Source: Pseudoduganella albidiflava
Lineage (GTDB): Bacteria; Pseudomonadota; Gammaproteobacteria; Burkholderiales; Burkholderiaceae_D
Length of the DNA stretch: 64,000 bases
Direction: 5' to 3'
Assembly: GCF_004322755.1 (NCBI RefSeq)
Contig: NZ_CP036401.1
Location: forward strand, 5,766,001 to 5,830,000
Position 1 is the first letter of the stretch; each line of letters opens with the position of its first letter. A model generated the notes under the pieces. The model worked only from the letters and a program-made list of their open reading frames with translations, was not told the origin of the DNA and searched no databases. Both the position numbers and the translations under genes were made by a program. Below, in pieces: positions 1 to 8,395 of the stretch.

Positions 1-451
1 TGGCCACCGAGCCGAAGCCCGAGACCACCAGCTGCCCGCTGCCCGAGGTTTCCGTGATGAAGAAGCCGCCCGTCTGGCCGAACAGCGCGGTGCCCACGTT
101 CTGGGTCCGCACGTTCAGGTTCACGCTCGACGACGCCGCCACGAAGGCGCCGTCGCTGATCATGTACTGGCGCTGGCCCACGTCCAGCACCTGCATGGCG
201 CCCGGCAGCGTGGGCGACAGCAGGCAGTCGCCATCGCCCTTGACGGCTTCGATGTGCTGCTGGAAGAACGATTCGCCGTTGGCGAAGGTGCGCATCAGCG
301 CCGCCCCCAGCCCGCCGTTCATCTTGCCTTTCAGCTCGAGGTTCGCCTCCATCATGACCATCGCGTTGGCTTCGCAATAGATCTTCTCGCCGTGGCGAAG
401 GGTCACGTGCAGGAACGGATCCTCTTCGCCGGTGATCGTAAATACGGGCAT
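1..451 (-). CDS. AIM24/TIGR00266-like protein, 3' end beyond window
   Basis: Only the first 150 codons are inside the window; the gene runs off the left edge. The protein starts MPVFTITGEEDPFLHV and continues as a glycine- and beta-rich chain with the segment SFFQQHIEAVKGDGDCLLSP, as in the AIM24 (TIGR00266) family of single-domain beta-roll proteins. Their biochemical role is unknown, but they recur in Ter gene clusters. The start lies 3 bp downstream of the terD copy 1 stop, so the two genes are probably co-transcribed and translationally coupled. The family call is by recognition. The fold and any catalytic role are not visible from the sequence. Confidence 0.72.
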   Translation of the reverse strand, partial: MPVFTITGEEDPFLHVTLRHGEKIYCEANAMVMMEANLELKGKMNGGLGAALMRTFANGESFFQQHIEAVKGDGDCLLSPTLPGAMQVLDVGQRQYMISDGAFVAASSSVNLNVRTQNVGTALFGQTGGFFITETSGSGQLVVSGFGSVA

Positions 452-454
452 GAC

Positions 455-1030
455 TTACACCGCCACGCCGTAGTTCCGGGCCAGTGCCGCCAGGCCGCCC
501 GCATAACCCTGGCCCACGGCGCGGAATTTCCAGTCGCTGCCGTTGCGATACAGTTCGCCGAACACCATCGCGGTTTCCGTCGAGCTGTCCTCGGACAGGT
601 CGTAGCGCGCCACTTCCTGGCTGTTGGCGGTATTCACGCAGCGCACGAAGGCTTTCTGCACCTGGCCAAAGCTCTGGCGGCGCGCCTCGGCATCGTGGAT
701 CGTCACGCAGACGGCGATCTTGTCGACGTCGGCCGGCACTTTCGACAGGTCGACCTGCACGGTCTCGTCGTCGCCCGAGCCTTCGCCGGTGCGGTTGTCG
801 CCCGAGTGCACGATCGAGCCGTCGGTGGATTTCAGGTTGTTGTAGAAGATAAAGTCGGAGTCGCTGCGTACCTTGCCATCCGCCTTCAGCAGGAAGGCCG
901 AGCTGTCGATGTCGAATGCCGCGCCATCGGTGGCGCGCACATCCCAGCCCAGGCCGATCGTCAGTTGCGACAGGCCGGGAGCTTCCTTGCTCAGGTTGAC
1001 GTTACCGCCTTTTTGCAGACTGATTGCCAT
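455..1030 (-). CDS. terD: TerD family stress protein, copy 1
   Basis: A 191-residue cytoplasmic TerD-domain protein. The family forms calcium-binding beta-sandwich proteins linked to tellurite, phage and chemical stress resistance. The acidic family signatures are present: FDIDSSAF at residues 39-46 and an [13 protein letters not shown] loop at residues 76-89 with several aspartates likely to bind calcium. The ATG was chosen because it follows an AGGAG ribosome site and the homology begins there; the frame stays open upstream without similarity. It differs from the copy at 8396-8971 at only 15 of 191 residues, so this is a recent duplication. It lies between the DUF475 gene and the AIM24-like gene, all on one strand. 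Whether it should be called terD or terE cannot be settled here. Confidence 0.93.
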   Translation of the reverse strand: MAISLQKGGNVNLSKEAPGLSQLTIGLGWDVRATDGAAFDIDSSAFLLKADGKVRSDSDFIFYNNLKSTDGSIVHSGDNRTGEGSGDDETVQVDLSKVPADVDKIAVCVTIHDAEARRQSFGQVQKAFVRCVNTANSQEVARYDLSEDSSTETAMVFGELYRNGSDWKFRAVGQGYAGGLAALARNYGVAV

Positions 1031-1073
1031 GATCGATTTCTCCTTCGATTGTTTGAGACACCTTGCTTCCGGC

Positions 1074-1132
1074 GCGGCGCGACTGGTGTCGGATGGCGCG
1101 CCGCGTTGTTCGGGACGGGCTCGCTGCCCGTC
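1074..1132 (-). promoter_or_regulatory. Two-hairpin 5' leader of terD copy 1
   Basis: Upstream of terD copy 1 lie two GC-rich hairpins. One has arms at 1074-1081 and 1097-1104 around a loop holding ACACCAGT. The other has GACGGGC/GCCCGTC arms at 1114-1120 and 1126-1132. The same two-hairpin order, including the ACACCAGT loop, precedes terD copy 2 at 9016-9070. The shared structure could be a regulatory RNA leader or merely a duplicated untranslated region. No clear promoter was seen between 1133 and 1204. Confidence 0.45.
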
Positions 1133-1204
1133 CATTCTTGTGAGGGACCTTAACCGACGGTCCTTATGCCACCCTTATGTTCCCTGATGATGCCCTGCGG
1201 GCCG

Positions 1205-2251
1205 TCATGCCGGGGCCAGGGTTTCCTGCTGCTTGCGGTACCGTACCGACGACCATACCGAGGCGGCGATGAAGGCCACGCCGATCAGGCCGGTGAAGAT
1301 CTCGGGCACATGGAACTTCATGCTTGCCAGCATGATCGCCGCCAGGATGCCGATCGCATAGTGTGCCCCATGTTCCAGGTAGACGTAAGCGTCCAGCGTG
1401 CCTTTTTCCACCAGGTACACCGTCATCGAACGCACGAACATCGCGCCGATCGCCAGGCCCACCATGATGATGACCACGTCCTTGGTGATGGCGAACGCGC
1501 CGATCACGCCGTCGAACGAGAACGACGCATCGAGCACTTCCAGGTACAGGAAGCCGCCGATACCGCCGCGCTTGACCATCTCGCCCACGCCGGAGTCGCC
1601 TTCTTCGCCGGCCTCGAGGTAGTTCGACAAGGCGTCGACCGCCACGTAGATCAGCAGGCCCCACAGGCCGGACAGCAGCACCGCCAGCTTCTGGCCTTCG
1701 CCGACCAGCGTCATGCAGCCCAGCAGCGTGGCCAGCGCCACCATGATCGAAATCGAGGACACCTTGCCCAGCGAACCCAGTTTCTGCTCGAAGTTACCCA
1801 GCCAGTGGGTTTCCTTTTCCGGATCCAGGATGAAGTTCAGGAACACCATCAGCAGGAAGATGCCGCCGAACGCCGCCACTTCCGCGTGGTGCTCGGTCAG
1901 GTGGCGCGAATACTCGTCCGGATTGTTCAATGCCAGCGTCCACACGTCGGTCAGTCCGATGTCCGCGGCAACGGCCACGATCACCAGCGGGAACAGCAGC
2001 CGCATGCCGAACACGGCGATGATGATGCCCACGCCGAGGAACAGCTTGCGCCAGAAGTCGTTCCACGTCTTCAGCACGGAGGCGTTGACCACCGCGTTGT
2101 CGAACGACAGCGAGACTTCCATCACGCCGAGAATCATGGCGATGCCGAGCGCCGACAGCGCCCCGGTGATACCCGCGGTCCGGTAGCCCCACCACCCGGC
2201 AATCGCCAGGCAGACGGCCGTGACCAGGAATGAGATCCTGAAGTGCTTCAT
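1205..2251 (-). CDS. DUF475/TerC-superfamily integral membrane protein
   Basis: A 348-residue polytopic inner-membrane protein with about eight or nine hydrophobic segments. It carries two copies of the TerC-superfamily acidic motif inside membrane helices: SFDN at residues 49-52 and SFDG at 245-248. These could bind a metal ion in a transport path. DUF475 proteins are the usual membrane partner of TerD proteins in Ter clusters and are thought to act in metal export or as a membrane anchor for Ter complexes. The start codon follows a GGGG-type ribosome site. The 66-bp AT-rich element just upstream (2297-2362) probably holds its promoter, giving it control partly separate from the enzyme genes before it. 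The terD copy 1 gene follows 174 bp downstream. Confidence 0.88.
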   Translation of the reverse strand: MKHFRISFLVTAVCLAIAGWWGYRTAGITGALSALGIAMILGVMEVSLSFDNAVVNASVLKTWNDFWRKLFLGVGIIIAVFGMRLLFPLVIVAVAADIGLTDVWTLALNNPDEYSRHLTEHHAEVAAFGGIFLLMVFLNFILDPEKETHWLGNFEQKLGSLGKVSSISIMVALATLLGCMTLVGEGQKLAVLLSGLWGLLIYVAVDALSNYLEAGEEGDSGVGEMVKRGGIGGFLYLEVLDASFSFDGVIGAFAITKDVVIIMVGLAIGAMFVRSMTVYLVEKGTLDAYVYLEHGAHYAIGILAAIMLASMKFHVPEIFTGLIGVAFIAASVWSSVRYRKQQETLAPA

Positions 2252-2296
2252 ATGATATTTCCCCTATATTTATGCGGTTATAGATTTACAGGGTGG

Positions 2297-2362
2297 AGTG
2301 TAGAGAAAACACGTCAATCAGAAAATGGTAGATATTGTGAACTTCACTTCGCAAAAGCCGAA
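2297..2362 (-). promoter_or_regulatory. Conserved Ter promoter element, copy at DUF475 gene
   Basis: A 66-bp AT-rich segment that aligns without gaps to 9111-9176 with 50 of 66 bases identical, in a chromosome otherwise close to two-thirds GC. On the minus strand both copies end in TCTACACT, a plausible -10 box (TACACT at 2297-2302). Both keep a block reading TTTTGCG, then GTTCA, then TATCT further upstream, while the -35 position is poor. That pattern suits an activator-dependent promoter. The upstream end overlaps the last codons and the stop of the CitE-like gene. The DUF475 start is about 45 bp downstream. Confidence 0.6.
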
Positions 2363-3339
2363 CCATTGACACGCTTGTCGCCGTCCGTCCACCCGGGCGA
2401 CGGATGCGCCACGGGATTGACGGGAGCCTCCGGCTCGTCGTTGCCGGCGGTGCCGGCGGCCACGGCGTGCGTGCCGAACCGGCTGGCGCGCGCGATCACG
2501 GCGTTGGCCCAGTTGCGGTGGGTGGCCACTTCGCACATCGAATCGTCGAGCTTGAACACGGCCGGCGCGTCGCGGTCCAGGATGCGCAGCGCCATCGCCA
2601 CTTCCTTCGGCTGCACGCGGAAGTGCTGTTCGATCGGCTCGATCTGCGACGGGTGGATCGCGGTCTTGCCCACCATGCCGTAGGCGATGTCCTGCTGCAC
2701 TTCCTGGGCCATCAGCGCCGGGCAGTCCAGGTGCTCGAATACCGGGGACGTCAGGCGGAAGCCGTACGGCCGGAACGTCGTCACCAGGCTGGCGATCACG
2801 GGGCCCAGCGGCGACTGGTAGATCGTCATGTCGCGGGGCCGGCGCAATCCCAGCAGCGCCAGCAGGTCGTTGCCGCCGATGCGCAGCGCCAGGATGCGGG
2901 GCGCGATGTCCGGCATCGACAGCCGGACGCGCAGCGCGCGCATTTCCGCCGGGTCGAACACCTCGGCCGTTTCCAGCGTCGGCATCAGCAGGTGCCTGGT
3001 GCCGCTCAACAGGCCGATGTACTCGTCCAGGTTGTCGCGCGTGGCCTTCGGGATCACGAAGCCGGCCAGTTTTTCCACCCCGTCCATCGCCAGCACGCGC
3101 GCCAGCACGCCCGTGTTCCGCACGCGCACGAAGCGGTCGATCCGCGCTTCCGCACGCATCGCCCGCAGCGTTGCGGCCAGGTTGGCCAGCGCCGCCTCCA
3201 GCTCGCGTTCCGCCACCGCGTCCTCGGTGCAGAAGATGACCGAGCGCAGCGCCGCGATCCGTTCTCCATTGGCGATCTCGAGCAGGTGCCGGTGTGTCGT
3301 GGGTACGTACAGCGAAGCACCTATCGGTTTGTCATGCAT
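2344..3339 (-). CDS. CitE-like HpcH/HpaI aldolase/lyase of the Ter module
   Basis: A 331-residue cytoplasmic TIM-barrel protein of the HpcH/HpaI aldolase and citrate lyase beta family. Family marks are RVRN at 71-74, FVIPKA at 94-99, the TLET strand with a likely metal-binding glutamate at 123, GGNDL at 155-159 and GKTAIHP at 224-230. These suggest magnesium-dependent cleavage or formation of a carbon-carbon bond next to an acyl or carboxylate group. The substrate is unknown. The start overlaps the StiP-like gene by 8 bp, so it is the fifth and last gene of the enzyme run starting with the ATP-grasp. The C-terminus from about residue 300 is low complexity and runs into the conserved promoter element. 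Confidence 0.87.
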   Translation of the reverse strand: MHDKPIGASLYVPTTHRHLLEIANGERIAALRSVIFCTEDAVAERELEAALANLAATLRAMRAEARIDRFVRVRNTGVLARVLAMDGVEKLAGFVIPKATRDNLDEYIGLLSGTRHLLMPTLETAEVFDPAEMRALRVRLSMPDIAPRILALRIGGNDLLALLGLRRPRDMTIYQSPLGPVIASLVTTFRPYGFRLTSPVFEHLDCPALMAQEVQQDIAYGMVGKTAIHPSQIEPIEQHFRVQPKEVAMALRILDRDAPAVFKLDDSMCEVATHRNWANAVIARASRFGTHAVAAGTAGNDEPEAPVNPVAHPSPGWTDGDKRVNGSAFAK

Positions 3340-4468
3340 CGCCTTCTCTCCTGATCAGTGAAACGCCCTGGTAGGGCAACGCCCGGTCGACCACGACCGG
3401 CACTTCCTTTTCCTGCGCCAGCAGCTTCAGGTGCGCCACGTCGGCGGCATCGGGATCGCGCAGGATCAGCAGCCGCGGCACGCGCCGCAGCAGTACCCGG
3501 GTGGCCTCGCCGATGCCCGGCTTGATCAGGTTGACGTCCGCCACGCCATGGCGCTCGGCCAGGTCGCGCAGGCAGGCGCGCGACGTGGCCGCCGCGCGCG
3601 CCCGATCGACCGGCACCGGGGCCAGCTCGCCGGCCTCGGCGATTTCCAGGGCCGCCGCCACGATATCGTCGGCAAAGGCCTGCGACCGGTCGTGCGCGGC
3701 GAATTCCTTGTAGTACACGCAGCCGTGGTAATCGCCCTGCCCGGTGCCGCCATTGACGACGGTGCGGCTGACCAGCCCCGAGACGGTGGCATTCAGGATG
3801 CTCGACGGGATCAGGTAGTCGGCATCCGAGCTGGCGCAGGCCGCGGCACCGGCCAGGTCGGACAGCACGAACAGCCCCGCGTCGATGCGCACGCGATGCT
3901 GCAGGTTGAAACGTTCGACGGAACGTTCCAGCTCGCGGGCGATGACGCCCTTGCCGGTCCAGCCATCGATGAACACGATCGATGCGGGCACGTGGCCCGC
4001 CAGGATCGTGCGCAGCGCCGCCTCGTCGATGCCCCGGTCGCGCACGATCGACACCGAATAGTGCACGGCGTCGCGGTGCAGCACCCGTTCCAGCAGGTGC
4101 CGCACGACCACGCCCACCGGCGTGCCGGCGCGGGCCAGCGAGACCAGCGTGATCTGGCCCGAGCGCCGTGCCGCGACCAGGTGCGCCAGGCGCAGGCAAT
4201 CCGCCGCCATGCGGCCACGGTTGGCCTGGCAGGCCTCGTCGAACAGCGCCAGGTGCCGCGCCGACGGCAGCCGCTCGGCCGACAGCATCTCGCTGTAGTG
4301 CCGCTGGCCGGACTGGATCAGCGCTTCCTTTTCCTCGACCGACACGAAGGCGTGGCCGGGCAGGCGCCGCAGCAGGAACTGCACGTCGCCCTGCCGGTAG
4401 CTGCCGGAAAACGGCATGAAGGCGCCGGCATTCGATGCGCTGTTCGCCGCGCTGTTTCCGCCACTCAT
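3332..4468 (-). CDS. StiP-like protein with C-terminal PELOTA-like region
   Basis: A 378-residue protein matching the family annotated as cysteine protease StiP (formerly a PRTase-like domain), with a PELOTA-type RNA-binding region at the C-terminus. The N-terminal half carries the conserved stretch SLARAGTPVGVV, and further on come FIDGWTGKG and NGGTGQGDYHGC. The protease label comes from database naming; published genome-context work treats the domain as part of the Ter-linked nucleotide-modifying module. Its start shares the ATGA overlap with the HAD gene stop, so the two are coupled. The longer upstream open frame has no family similarity and was not used. Function remains inferred from context. 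Confidence 0.8.
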   Translation of the reverse strand: MSGGNSAANSASNAGAFMPFSGSYRQGDVQFLLRRLPGHAFVSVEEKEALIQSGQRHYSEMLSAERLPSARHLALFDEACQANRGRMAADCLRLAHLVAARRSGQITLVSLARAGTPVGVVVRHLLERVLHRDAVHYSVSIVRDRGIDEAALRTILAGHVPASIVFIDGWTGKGVIARELERSVERFNLQHRVRIDAGLFVLSDLAGAAACASSDADYLIPSSILNATVSGLVSRTVVNGGTGQGDYHGCVYYKEFAAHDRSQAFADDIVAAALEIAEAGELAPVPVDRARAAATSRACLRDLAERHGVADVNLIKPGIGEATRVLLRRVPRLLILRDPDAADVAHLKLLAQEKEVPVVVDRALPYQGVSLIRREGDA

Positions 4469-5217
4469 AGCGCCCCCAGGGCCAGCGCCGACAGCTGCGT
4501 GCCGCGCGGGATGATGGCGTAATCGCAGGCCGCCATGAAACGCGCGTCGGAGCGGCTGTCGCCCATGCCGAAGGTCATGATCGGGCCATGTTCGTCGCGC
4601 AGCCGGGCCTGCAGGTAGTCGACGGCGCGGGCCTTGTTCAGCCGCTTCGGCAATACCGCCAGGTTGTTGCCGTTGCGGTGCAGGCAGAAGTCCTGCCCCG
4701 CCGTGGCCAGCCACGGTTCCACCGCCTCGCGTTCGATCGCGTCGAGCCGCGCCAGGTCCTTGTCCGCATCCTTGACGTTCACGTAGAACGGCAGGCCGAG
4801 ATCTTCCACCAGCCGGATGCGGGCCGGGAAACCCGCGCGCTGCGCGTAGTCCTCGATCACGGCCCGCACCTGGCGCAGGCCCGGCAGGGCGGTGGCCATG
4901 TCGTCACCCATGCGCGCCAGCCAGACCCGGTCGGGCGTGCCGTCCGGCGCCAGGATGATCCCGCCGAAGTCGATGATCCGGTAGTGCGCGAACGGATAAT
5001 CGACCCGCGCCAGCGCATCGCGGTCGCGCGCGGTGGTGGGGATCAGCGTCATGCCTTCGCCGACCAAGTCGAGGAAGGCGCGCTGGCGGGCGTTGGTGTA
5101 CGAGTTCGCCGAGCCGTCCTTGAGGAAGGCGATCGGCTGCAGCACGTCGGCCGGGTCGCACTTCGCCAGCGAGTGGAACAGCGTGTCGTCCAGGTCCACA
5201 AAAAGGAACTTCTTCAA
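4465..5217 (-). CDS. HAD-superfamily phosphatase of the Ter module
   Basis: A 250-residue haloacid-dehalogenase hydrolase. The nucleophile motif DLDDT gives D8 and D10, motif II is TTARD near residue 61, a lysine near 191-195 fits motif III, and GDSRSD at 219-224 is motif IV. The layout with an inserted cap suits the Cof/sucrose-phosphatase-like type II class acting on a small phosphorylated metabolite, probably the product of the neighbouring phosphoribosyltransferase. The start codon is TTG, supported by a GAGGGAG ribosome site about 7 bp upstream, and it overlaps the preceding stop as TTGA. No ATG exists at this position. Cytoplasmic; exact substrate unknown. Confidence 0.88.
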   Translation of the reverse strand: MKKFLFVDLDDTLFHSLAKCDPADVLQPIAFLKDGSANSYTNARQRAFLDLVGEGMTLIPTTARDRDALARVDYPFAHYRIIDFGGIILAPDGTPDRVWLARMGDDMATALPGLRQVRAVIEDYAQRAGFPARIRLVEDLGLPFYVNVKDADKDLARLDAIEREAVEPWLATAGQDFCLHRNGNNLAVLPKRLNKARAVDYLQARLRDEHGPIMTFGMGDSRSDARFMAACDYAIIPRGTQLSALALGAL

Positions 5218-6404
5218 GGCAGGGCTCCCTCGATCGTGTCCTCCGAGCGGAAATGCAGCAGCCGGCCGCCAAGCTGGCGGGCCAGGTCGCGCAGCGCATC
5301 GTCGGCCGGGGTTTCATGGCAGATCAGCACATGCGCGTACTGGCCGGGCCGCACGTTGTAGAGGTAATTCGCGATGCCCTCGCCATAGTTGTCGGCGAAT
5401 GCCAGGCGGCTGCCGATCGCGCCCCATTCGAGGATCGGCGAGCGCGTGGTCGACTGCACCACGGCATCGATGCCGGCGCCGGCCAGCGCATGCGCCAGCA
5501 GGAACGGCGGATGCATGAATTCGCCGGTGCCCAGCACCAGAACGGTCTCGCCGGGAGCGATGCCTGCCGCCAGCGCGTCGACCACGGCTGCCGGGATGGC
5601 CAGGGGCCGTGCCAGGCCCGCGCGGCCGAAGGCACCGCCCACCGCGACGCCGCCGGCCGCACCGACCACCTGCGCCGGCGCGGTTTCCGGGAAGCTCGCG
5701 CCGGCAGCGAAGGTGAAACTGCCATGCAGCGCCGCGCCCTGCGTGACGGGCAGGCCGATACCGGCCGACAGCGCCTCGCCCGCCTGCGCGCCCATGAAAT
5801 CGGTCAGCGTAGCCAGGTGGACGTGGGCCAGCGCCGGATTGAGCGAGCGGCAGGCCGCGGCCAGGTTGCGGAAGGTGGTGCCGGTGCTCGCTTCGTCATC
5901 GACCAGCACGAGCGAGCGCGCGCGCATGAACAGCTGGTGCAGCGCGGGATCGGCCGGCAGGTGCAGGAACTGCCGCGGCGCGTGGCTGTGCGGTTCGGCG
6001 AATTCGACGGTCGGCACGCCATCGATGCGGTAGCGCGTGGTATGCAGGAACAGCGCCTCCGCTTCCGGGTGGCGCCGCAGGTGCGACTCGAACACGCCCT
6101 GCCCCAGCCCGATCGCCGTTTCGGCCAGCGCGATGAACACCACGGGACCAGGCAGCGCGGCCGGCAGCTGGCCCGCCAGCGCATCGTGCAGCTCGCGCAT
6201 CATGGCGGGGCGCGATGGCCAGTGCTTGCCCAGTACCTTGCTGACGAACAGGAAACCCCGCCTAGCATTGGCGCGCGCGCCGAAACCCAGCAGGCTGTCC
6301 AGCGGGTATGCCCCCGCGTCGGTGCGCACGGTGAGCACGCCGGTCGGCATCGCGATCTCGCGATGGCCGGGCGCGGCCCAGCCATTCATGGCACGGTCAT
6401 TCAT
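5214..6404 (-). CDS. Phosphoribosyltransferase with TRSP domain
   Basis: A 396-residue protein with an N-terminal phosphoribosyltransferase domain and a C-terminal TRSP domain. The PRPP-binding loop VDDEASTGTT is at residues 168-177, and the segment SKVLGKHWPSRP (55-66) is typical of this Ter-linked class. The enzyme should join a base-like group to ribose-5-phosphate using PRPP. The chosen ATG follows an AAGGGG ribosome site 10 bp after the ATP-grasp stop; an upstream open stretch is just shadow of that gene. The HAD gene begins in its stop codon, so acceptor, sugar transfer and dephosphorylation steps are encoded side by side. The acceptor is unknown. Confidence 0.87.
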   Translation of the reverse strand: MNDRAMNGWAAPGHREIAMPTGVLTVRTDAGAYPLDSLLGFGARANARRGFLFVSKVLGKHWPSRPAMMRELHDALAGQLPAALPGPVVFIALAETAIGLGQGVFESHLRRHPEAEALFLHTTRYRIDGVPTVEFAEPHSHAPRQFLHLPADPALHQLFMRARSLVLVDDEASTGTTFRNLAAACRSLNPALAHVHLATLTDFMGAQAGEALSAGIGLPVTQGAALHGSFTFAAGASFPETAPAQVVGAAGGVAVGGAFGRAGLARPLAIPAAVVDALAAGIAPGETVLVLGTGEFMHPPFLLAHALAGAGIDAVVQSTTRSPILEWGAIGSRLAFADNYGEGIANYLYNVRPGQYAHVLICHETPADDALRDLARQLGGRLLHFRSEDTIEGALP

Positions 6405-6414
6405 TCGATCCCCT

Positions 6415-7437
6415 TCATTGTGCCCCCTCCAGTTCCACGGCATGCTGCCATTCGCCGACACGCATGCCGGCCCGTACTTCGGGGATCTCCAGGTGTTCAT
6501 AGCCCCGGTCGAAGCCCGCCAGCGCCAGCCAGGGCAGCGCCGGCCCCGCCATGCAGGCCATGCCGACCCCGCCCGACATGCGCGGATTGATTTCCAGCAG
6601 CCGCATGCGGCCGCTGCTCACGCGGAACTGTACGTTGAATACGGCGTTCAGGCCATACGCGGCGGCCAGTCGCGTCACGGCCTCCAGGATCACCGGCTGG
6701 GGATCGATCACCTGCCCGGCGCCCGGCTTGAGCAGCTTGCGGCGCGGCACCGCGCAGACCAGGCGGCCATTGTCGGCCAGGCAGTCGACACTGTATTCCA
6801 GGCCTTCGAGGAATTCCATCAGCAGCATGGTGCGGAATTCGCCGAGGCCTTGCAGGCCATTGCGGAAGTCGTCCAGCCCGATCTGGTACTGGTCGCCCGC
6901 CATCAGGATCTGCGCGCTGCTGCGCTCTTCATCGAGCAGGGCGAAGCCCAGCCCGTACACGGATTTCGACGGCTTGACGCACAGCTGCGGGTACTTCGCG
7001 CGCAAGCTGGCATGGCCGGCATCGAACTGCGCGGCCGTGGTGAACGGCACCGTTTCCGGCGGCGGCGCCATGGGCAGGTCCACCGTCGCGTAGAAACGTT
7101 CCTTGTCGTGCAGCAGTGCCAGCACGTCGGCGCTGGCCACCGCCATCACGCGCGTGCCGACGGCGGCGAAGCGCTCGCGCGCGGCACTGACCAGGGCCGC
7201 CTCGCGATGCGGCACGAAGATGCCGATGTCGCGGCGCTGGCAGAAGTCCAGGCACCATTCCAGGTATTCGTCGCCCTTCAGGGGCGGTTCCGGTTCGAAC
7301 GCGTGGGCCGCGCCCGCCGCCACGGTCCGGCTGCCCGCCGTGTACAGCAGGTGATACCGGCCGGCGCGGTCATGCTGCCGGATCAGCGTCATCGCGTTGT
7401 AGATCGATGAAAACGTTCGGTTGTACCAGACTCGCAT
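6415..7437 (-). CDS. ATP-grasp ligase of the Ter module
   Basis: A 340-residue ATP-grasp enzyme. Visible marks are the ATP-binding lysine region VKPSKSVYGLGF (K155), the MEFLEGLEYSVD strand (207-218) with hinge acidic residues, and LLEINPRMSGG (280-290), where E282 and N284 should bind magnesium. Such enzymes form amide or ester bonds through an acyl phosphate. It is the first gene of the five-gene run, about 70 bp after the terZ-side terminator, with a start preceded by AGAGGA. It probably has its own promoter in the AT-rich gap at 7440-7510, although no strong hexamers were found. The substrate is not predictable from sequence. Confidence 0.87.
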   Translation of the reverse strand: MRVWYNRTFSSIYNAMTLIRQHDRAGRYHLLYTAGSRTVAAGAAHAFEPEPPLKGDEYLEWCLDFCQRRDIGIFVPHREAALVSAARERFAAVGTRVMAVASADVLALLHDKERFYATVDLPMAPPPETVPFTTAAQFDAGHASLRAKYPQLCVKPSKSVYGLGFALLDEERSSAQILMAGDQYQIGLDDFRNGLQGLGEFRTMLLMEFLEGLEYSVDCLADNGRLVCAVPRRKLLKPGAGQVIDPQPVILEAVTRLAAAYGLNAVFNVQFRVSSGRMRLLEINPRMSGGVGMACMAGPALPWLALAGFDRGYEHLEIPEVRAGMRVGEWQHAVELEGAQ

Positions 7438-7508
7438 ATGTCCTCTTTGTTGGAATGATCGGCTGCCGGGGCGCGGTGCACGAGACCACGAGAATAAACT
7501 GAAAACCG

Positions 7509-7543
7509 AAAAAAAAGCGGTGGCCGGTTGACCGGACCACCGC
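7509..7543 (-). terminator. Intrinsic terminator after terZ
   Basis: On the minus strand a hairpin with GCGGTGG/CCACCGC outer arms and CCGG/CCGG inner arms around a TTGA-type loop is followed by eight consecutive T residues (7509-7516 as A on the plus strand). This is a textbook rho-independent terminator. It lies between terZ and the ATP-grasp gene, so the terD/terZ transcript should mostly stop before the enzyme genes. Confidence 0.82.
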
Positions 7544-7715
7544 AAAGGGAAGCGCGCCATGGGGCAGGCGCAGGTGAAACACGGTACGTGCCGCGGCGTC
7601 TTCGCTGCGGCGTTTGCTGTCATCCGACTGCATGTCTTCGCGCGGCGGCACCGGGCCACCGCGGCTTGGGGCATGGCATGCGCCATGCCTGCGCGGCCCA
7701 TCGGGCCGCAGGGTA

Positions 7716-8297
7716 TTACAGGTGCTGCGCGACTTGCGGCAGCAGCTCGTCAAACGTGCGGCCGGTGCCGTTCTCGCCGATCGCGTGCATCTTCCATTCG
7801 CCGTTGTGGCGATACAGCTTGGCCATGATCTGGGCGCTGTGCGAACCCTGCACGGACAGGTCGAAGCGTGCCACTTCCTTGCCGTTGTTCGCATTCAGCA
7901 GGCGGCAATAGGCGTTCTGCACCTGCGCGAAGCTCTGGCCGGTGAAGCTGTTTACGGTGAACACGATGCTCTTCACGTTGGCCGGCACCTGCTGCAGGCT
8001 GACGCTGATCTGCTCGTCGTCGCCATCGCCGGCGCCGGTGCGGTTGTCGCCCGAGTGCACGACGCTGCCGTCGCGGCTCTTCAGCTGGCGGAACCATACC
8101 GTGTCGACCGGCTTGTTGGCCTCGTCGAACAGCAGGCAGGAAGCATCCAGGTCGACGTCGGCGCTCTTGCTGCCGAAACCGAGGAAACCCTTGCTCTTCA
8201 CGGAATCCCAGCCCAGGCCCATCGTCACGTGCGACAGCGCGCCGCCGGCTTCCTTGTCCAGAGAGATCTTCTGGCCCTTACTCAAATTCACTGACAT
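7716..8297 (-). CDS. terZ: TerZ-like TerD-domain protein
   Basis: A 193-residue TerD-domain protein that resembles TerZ of enterobacterial tellurite operons more than TerD or TerE. It shows GLGWD, VDLDASC at 48-54, DTVWFRQLKS, the SGDNRTGAGDGDD calcium loop at 82-94 and the characteristic TerZ end YRHNGEWKMHAIGE. TerZ is a cytoplasmic calcium-binding protein acting with TerB, TerC and TerD proteins in a stress response complex of uncertain mechanism. It lies 98 bp downstream of terD copy 2 and is followed by an intrinsic terminator at 7509-7543, so terD copy 2 and terZ appear to form a two-gene transcript from the conserved promoter at 9111-9176. Confidence 0.92.
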   Translation of the reverse strand: MSVNLSKGQKISLDKEAGGALSHVTMGLGWDSVKSKGFLGFGSKSADVDLDASCLLFDEANKPVDTVWFRQLKSRDGSVVHSGDNRTGAGDGDDEQISVSLQQVPANVKSIVFTVNSFTGQSFAQVQNAYCRLLNANNGKEVARFDLSVQGSHSAQIMAKLYRHNGEWKMHAIGENGTGRTFDELLPQVAQHL

Positions 8298-8312
8298 GTC
8301 TGACTCCTTGGT

Positions 8313-8348
8313 GTGCTGCTCGTAGTGCTGTTCGTAGTGCTGCTCGTT
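8313..8348. repeat. Short tandem repeat, 12 bp x 3
   Basis: Three adjacent near-identical 12-bp units of the form GTGCTGYTCGTW lie just upstream of the terZ start, between terZ and terD copy 2. The array is not coding on either strand. Nearby at about 8365-8385 is a GC-rich inverted repeat without a T tract, so it is not called a terminator. Confidence 0.8.
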
Positions 8349-8395
8349 CTCTGCTCATTGAACCCTGCCGGCGGCCGACCGCCGGCAAGGCACGC

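Noticed and set aside
8365..8385. GC-rich inverted repeat downstream of terD copy 2 as a terminator
   Set aside because: There is no T run on either side, and terZ needs read-through from terD copy 2 for expression.
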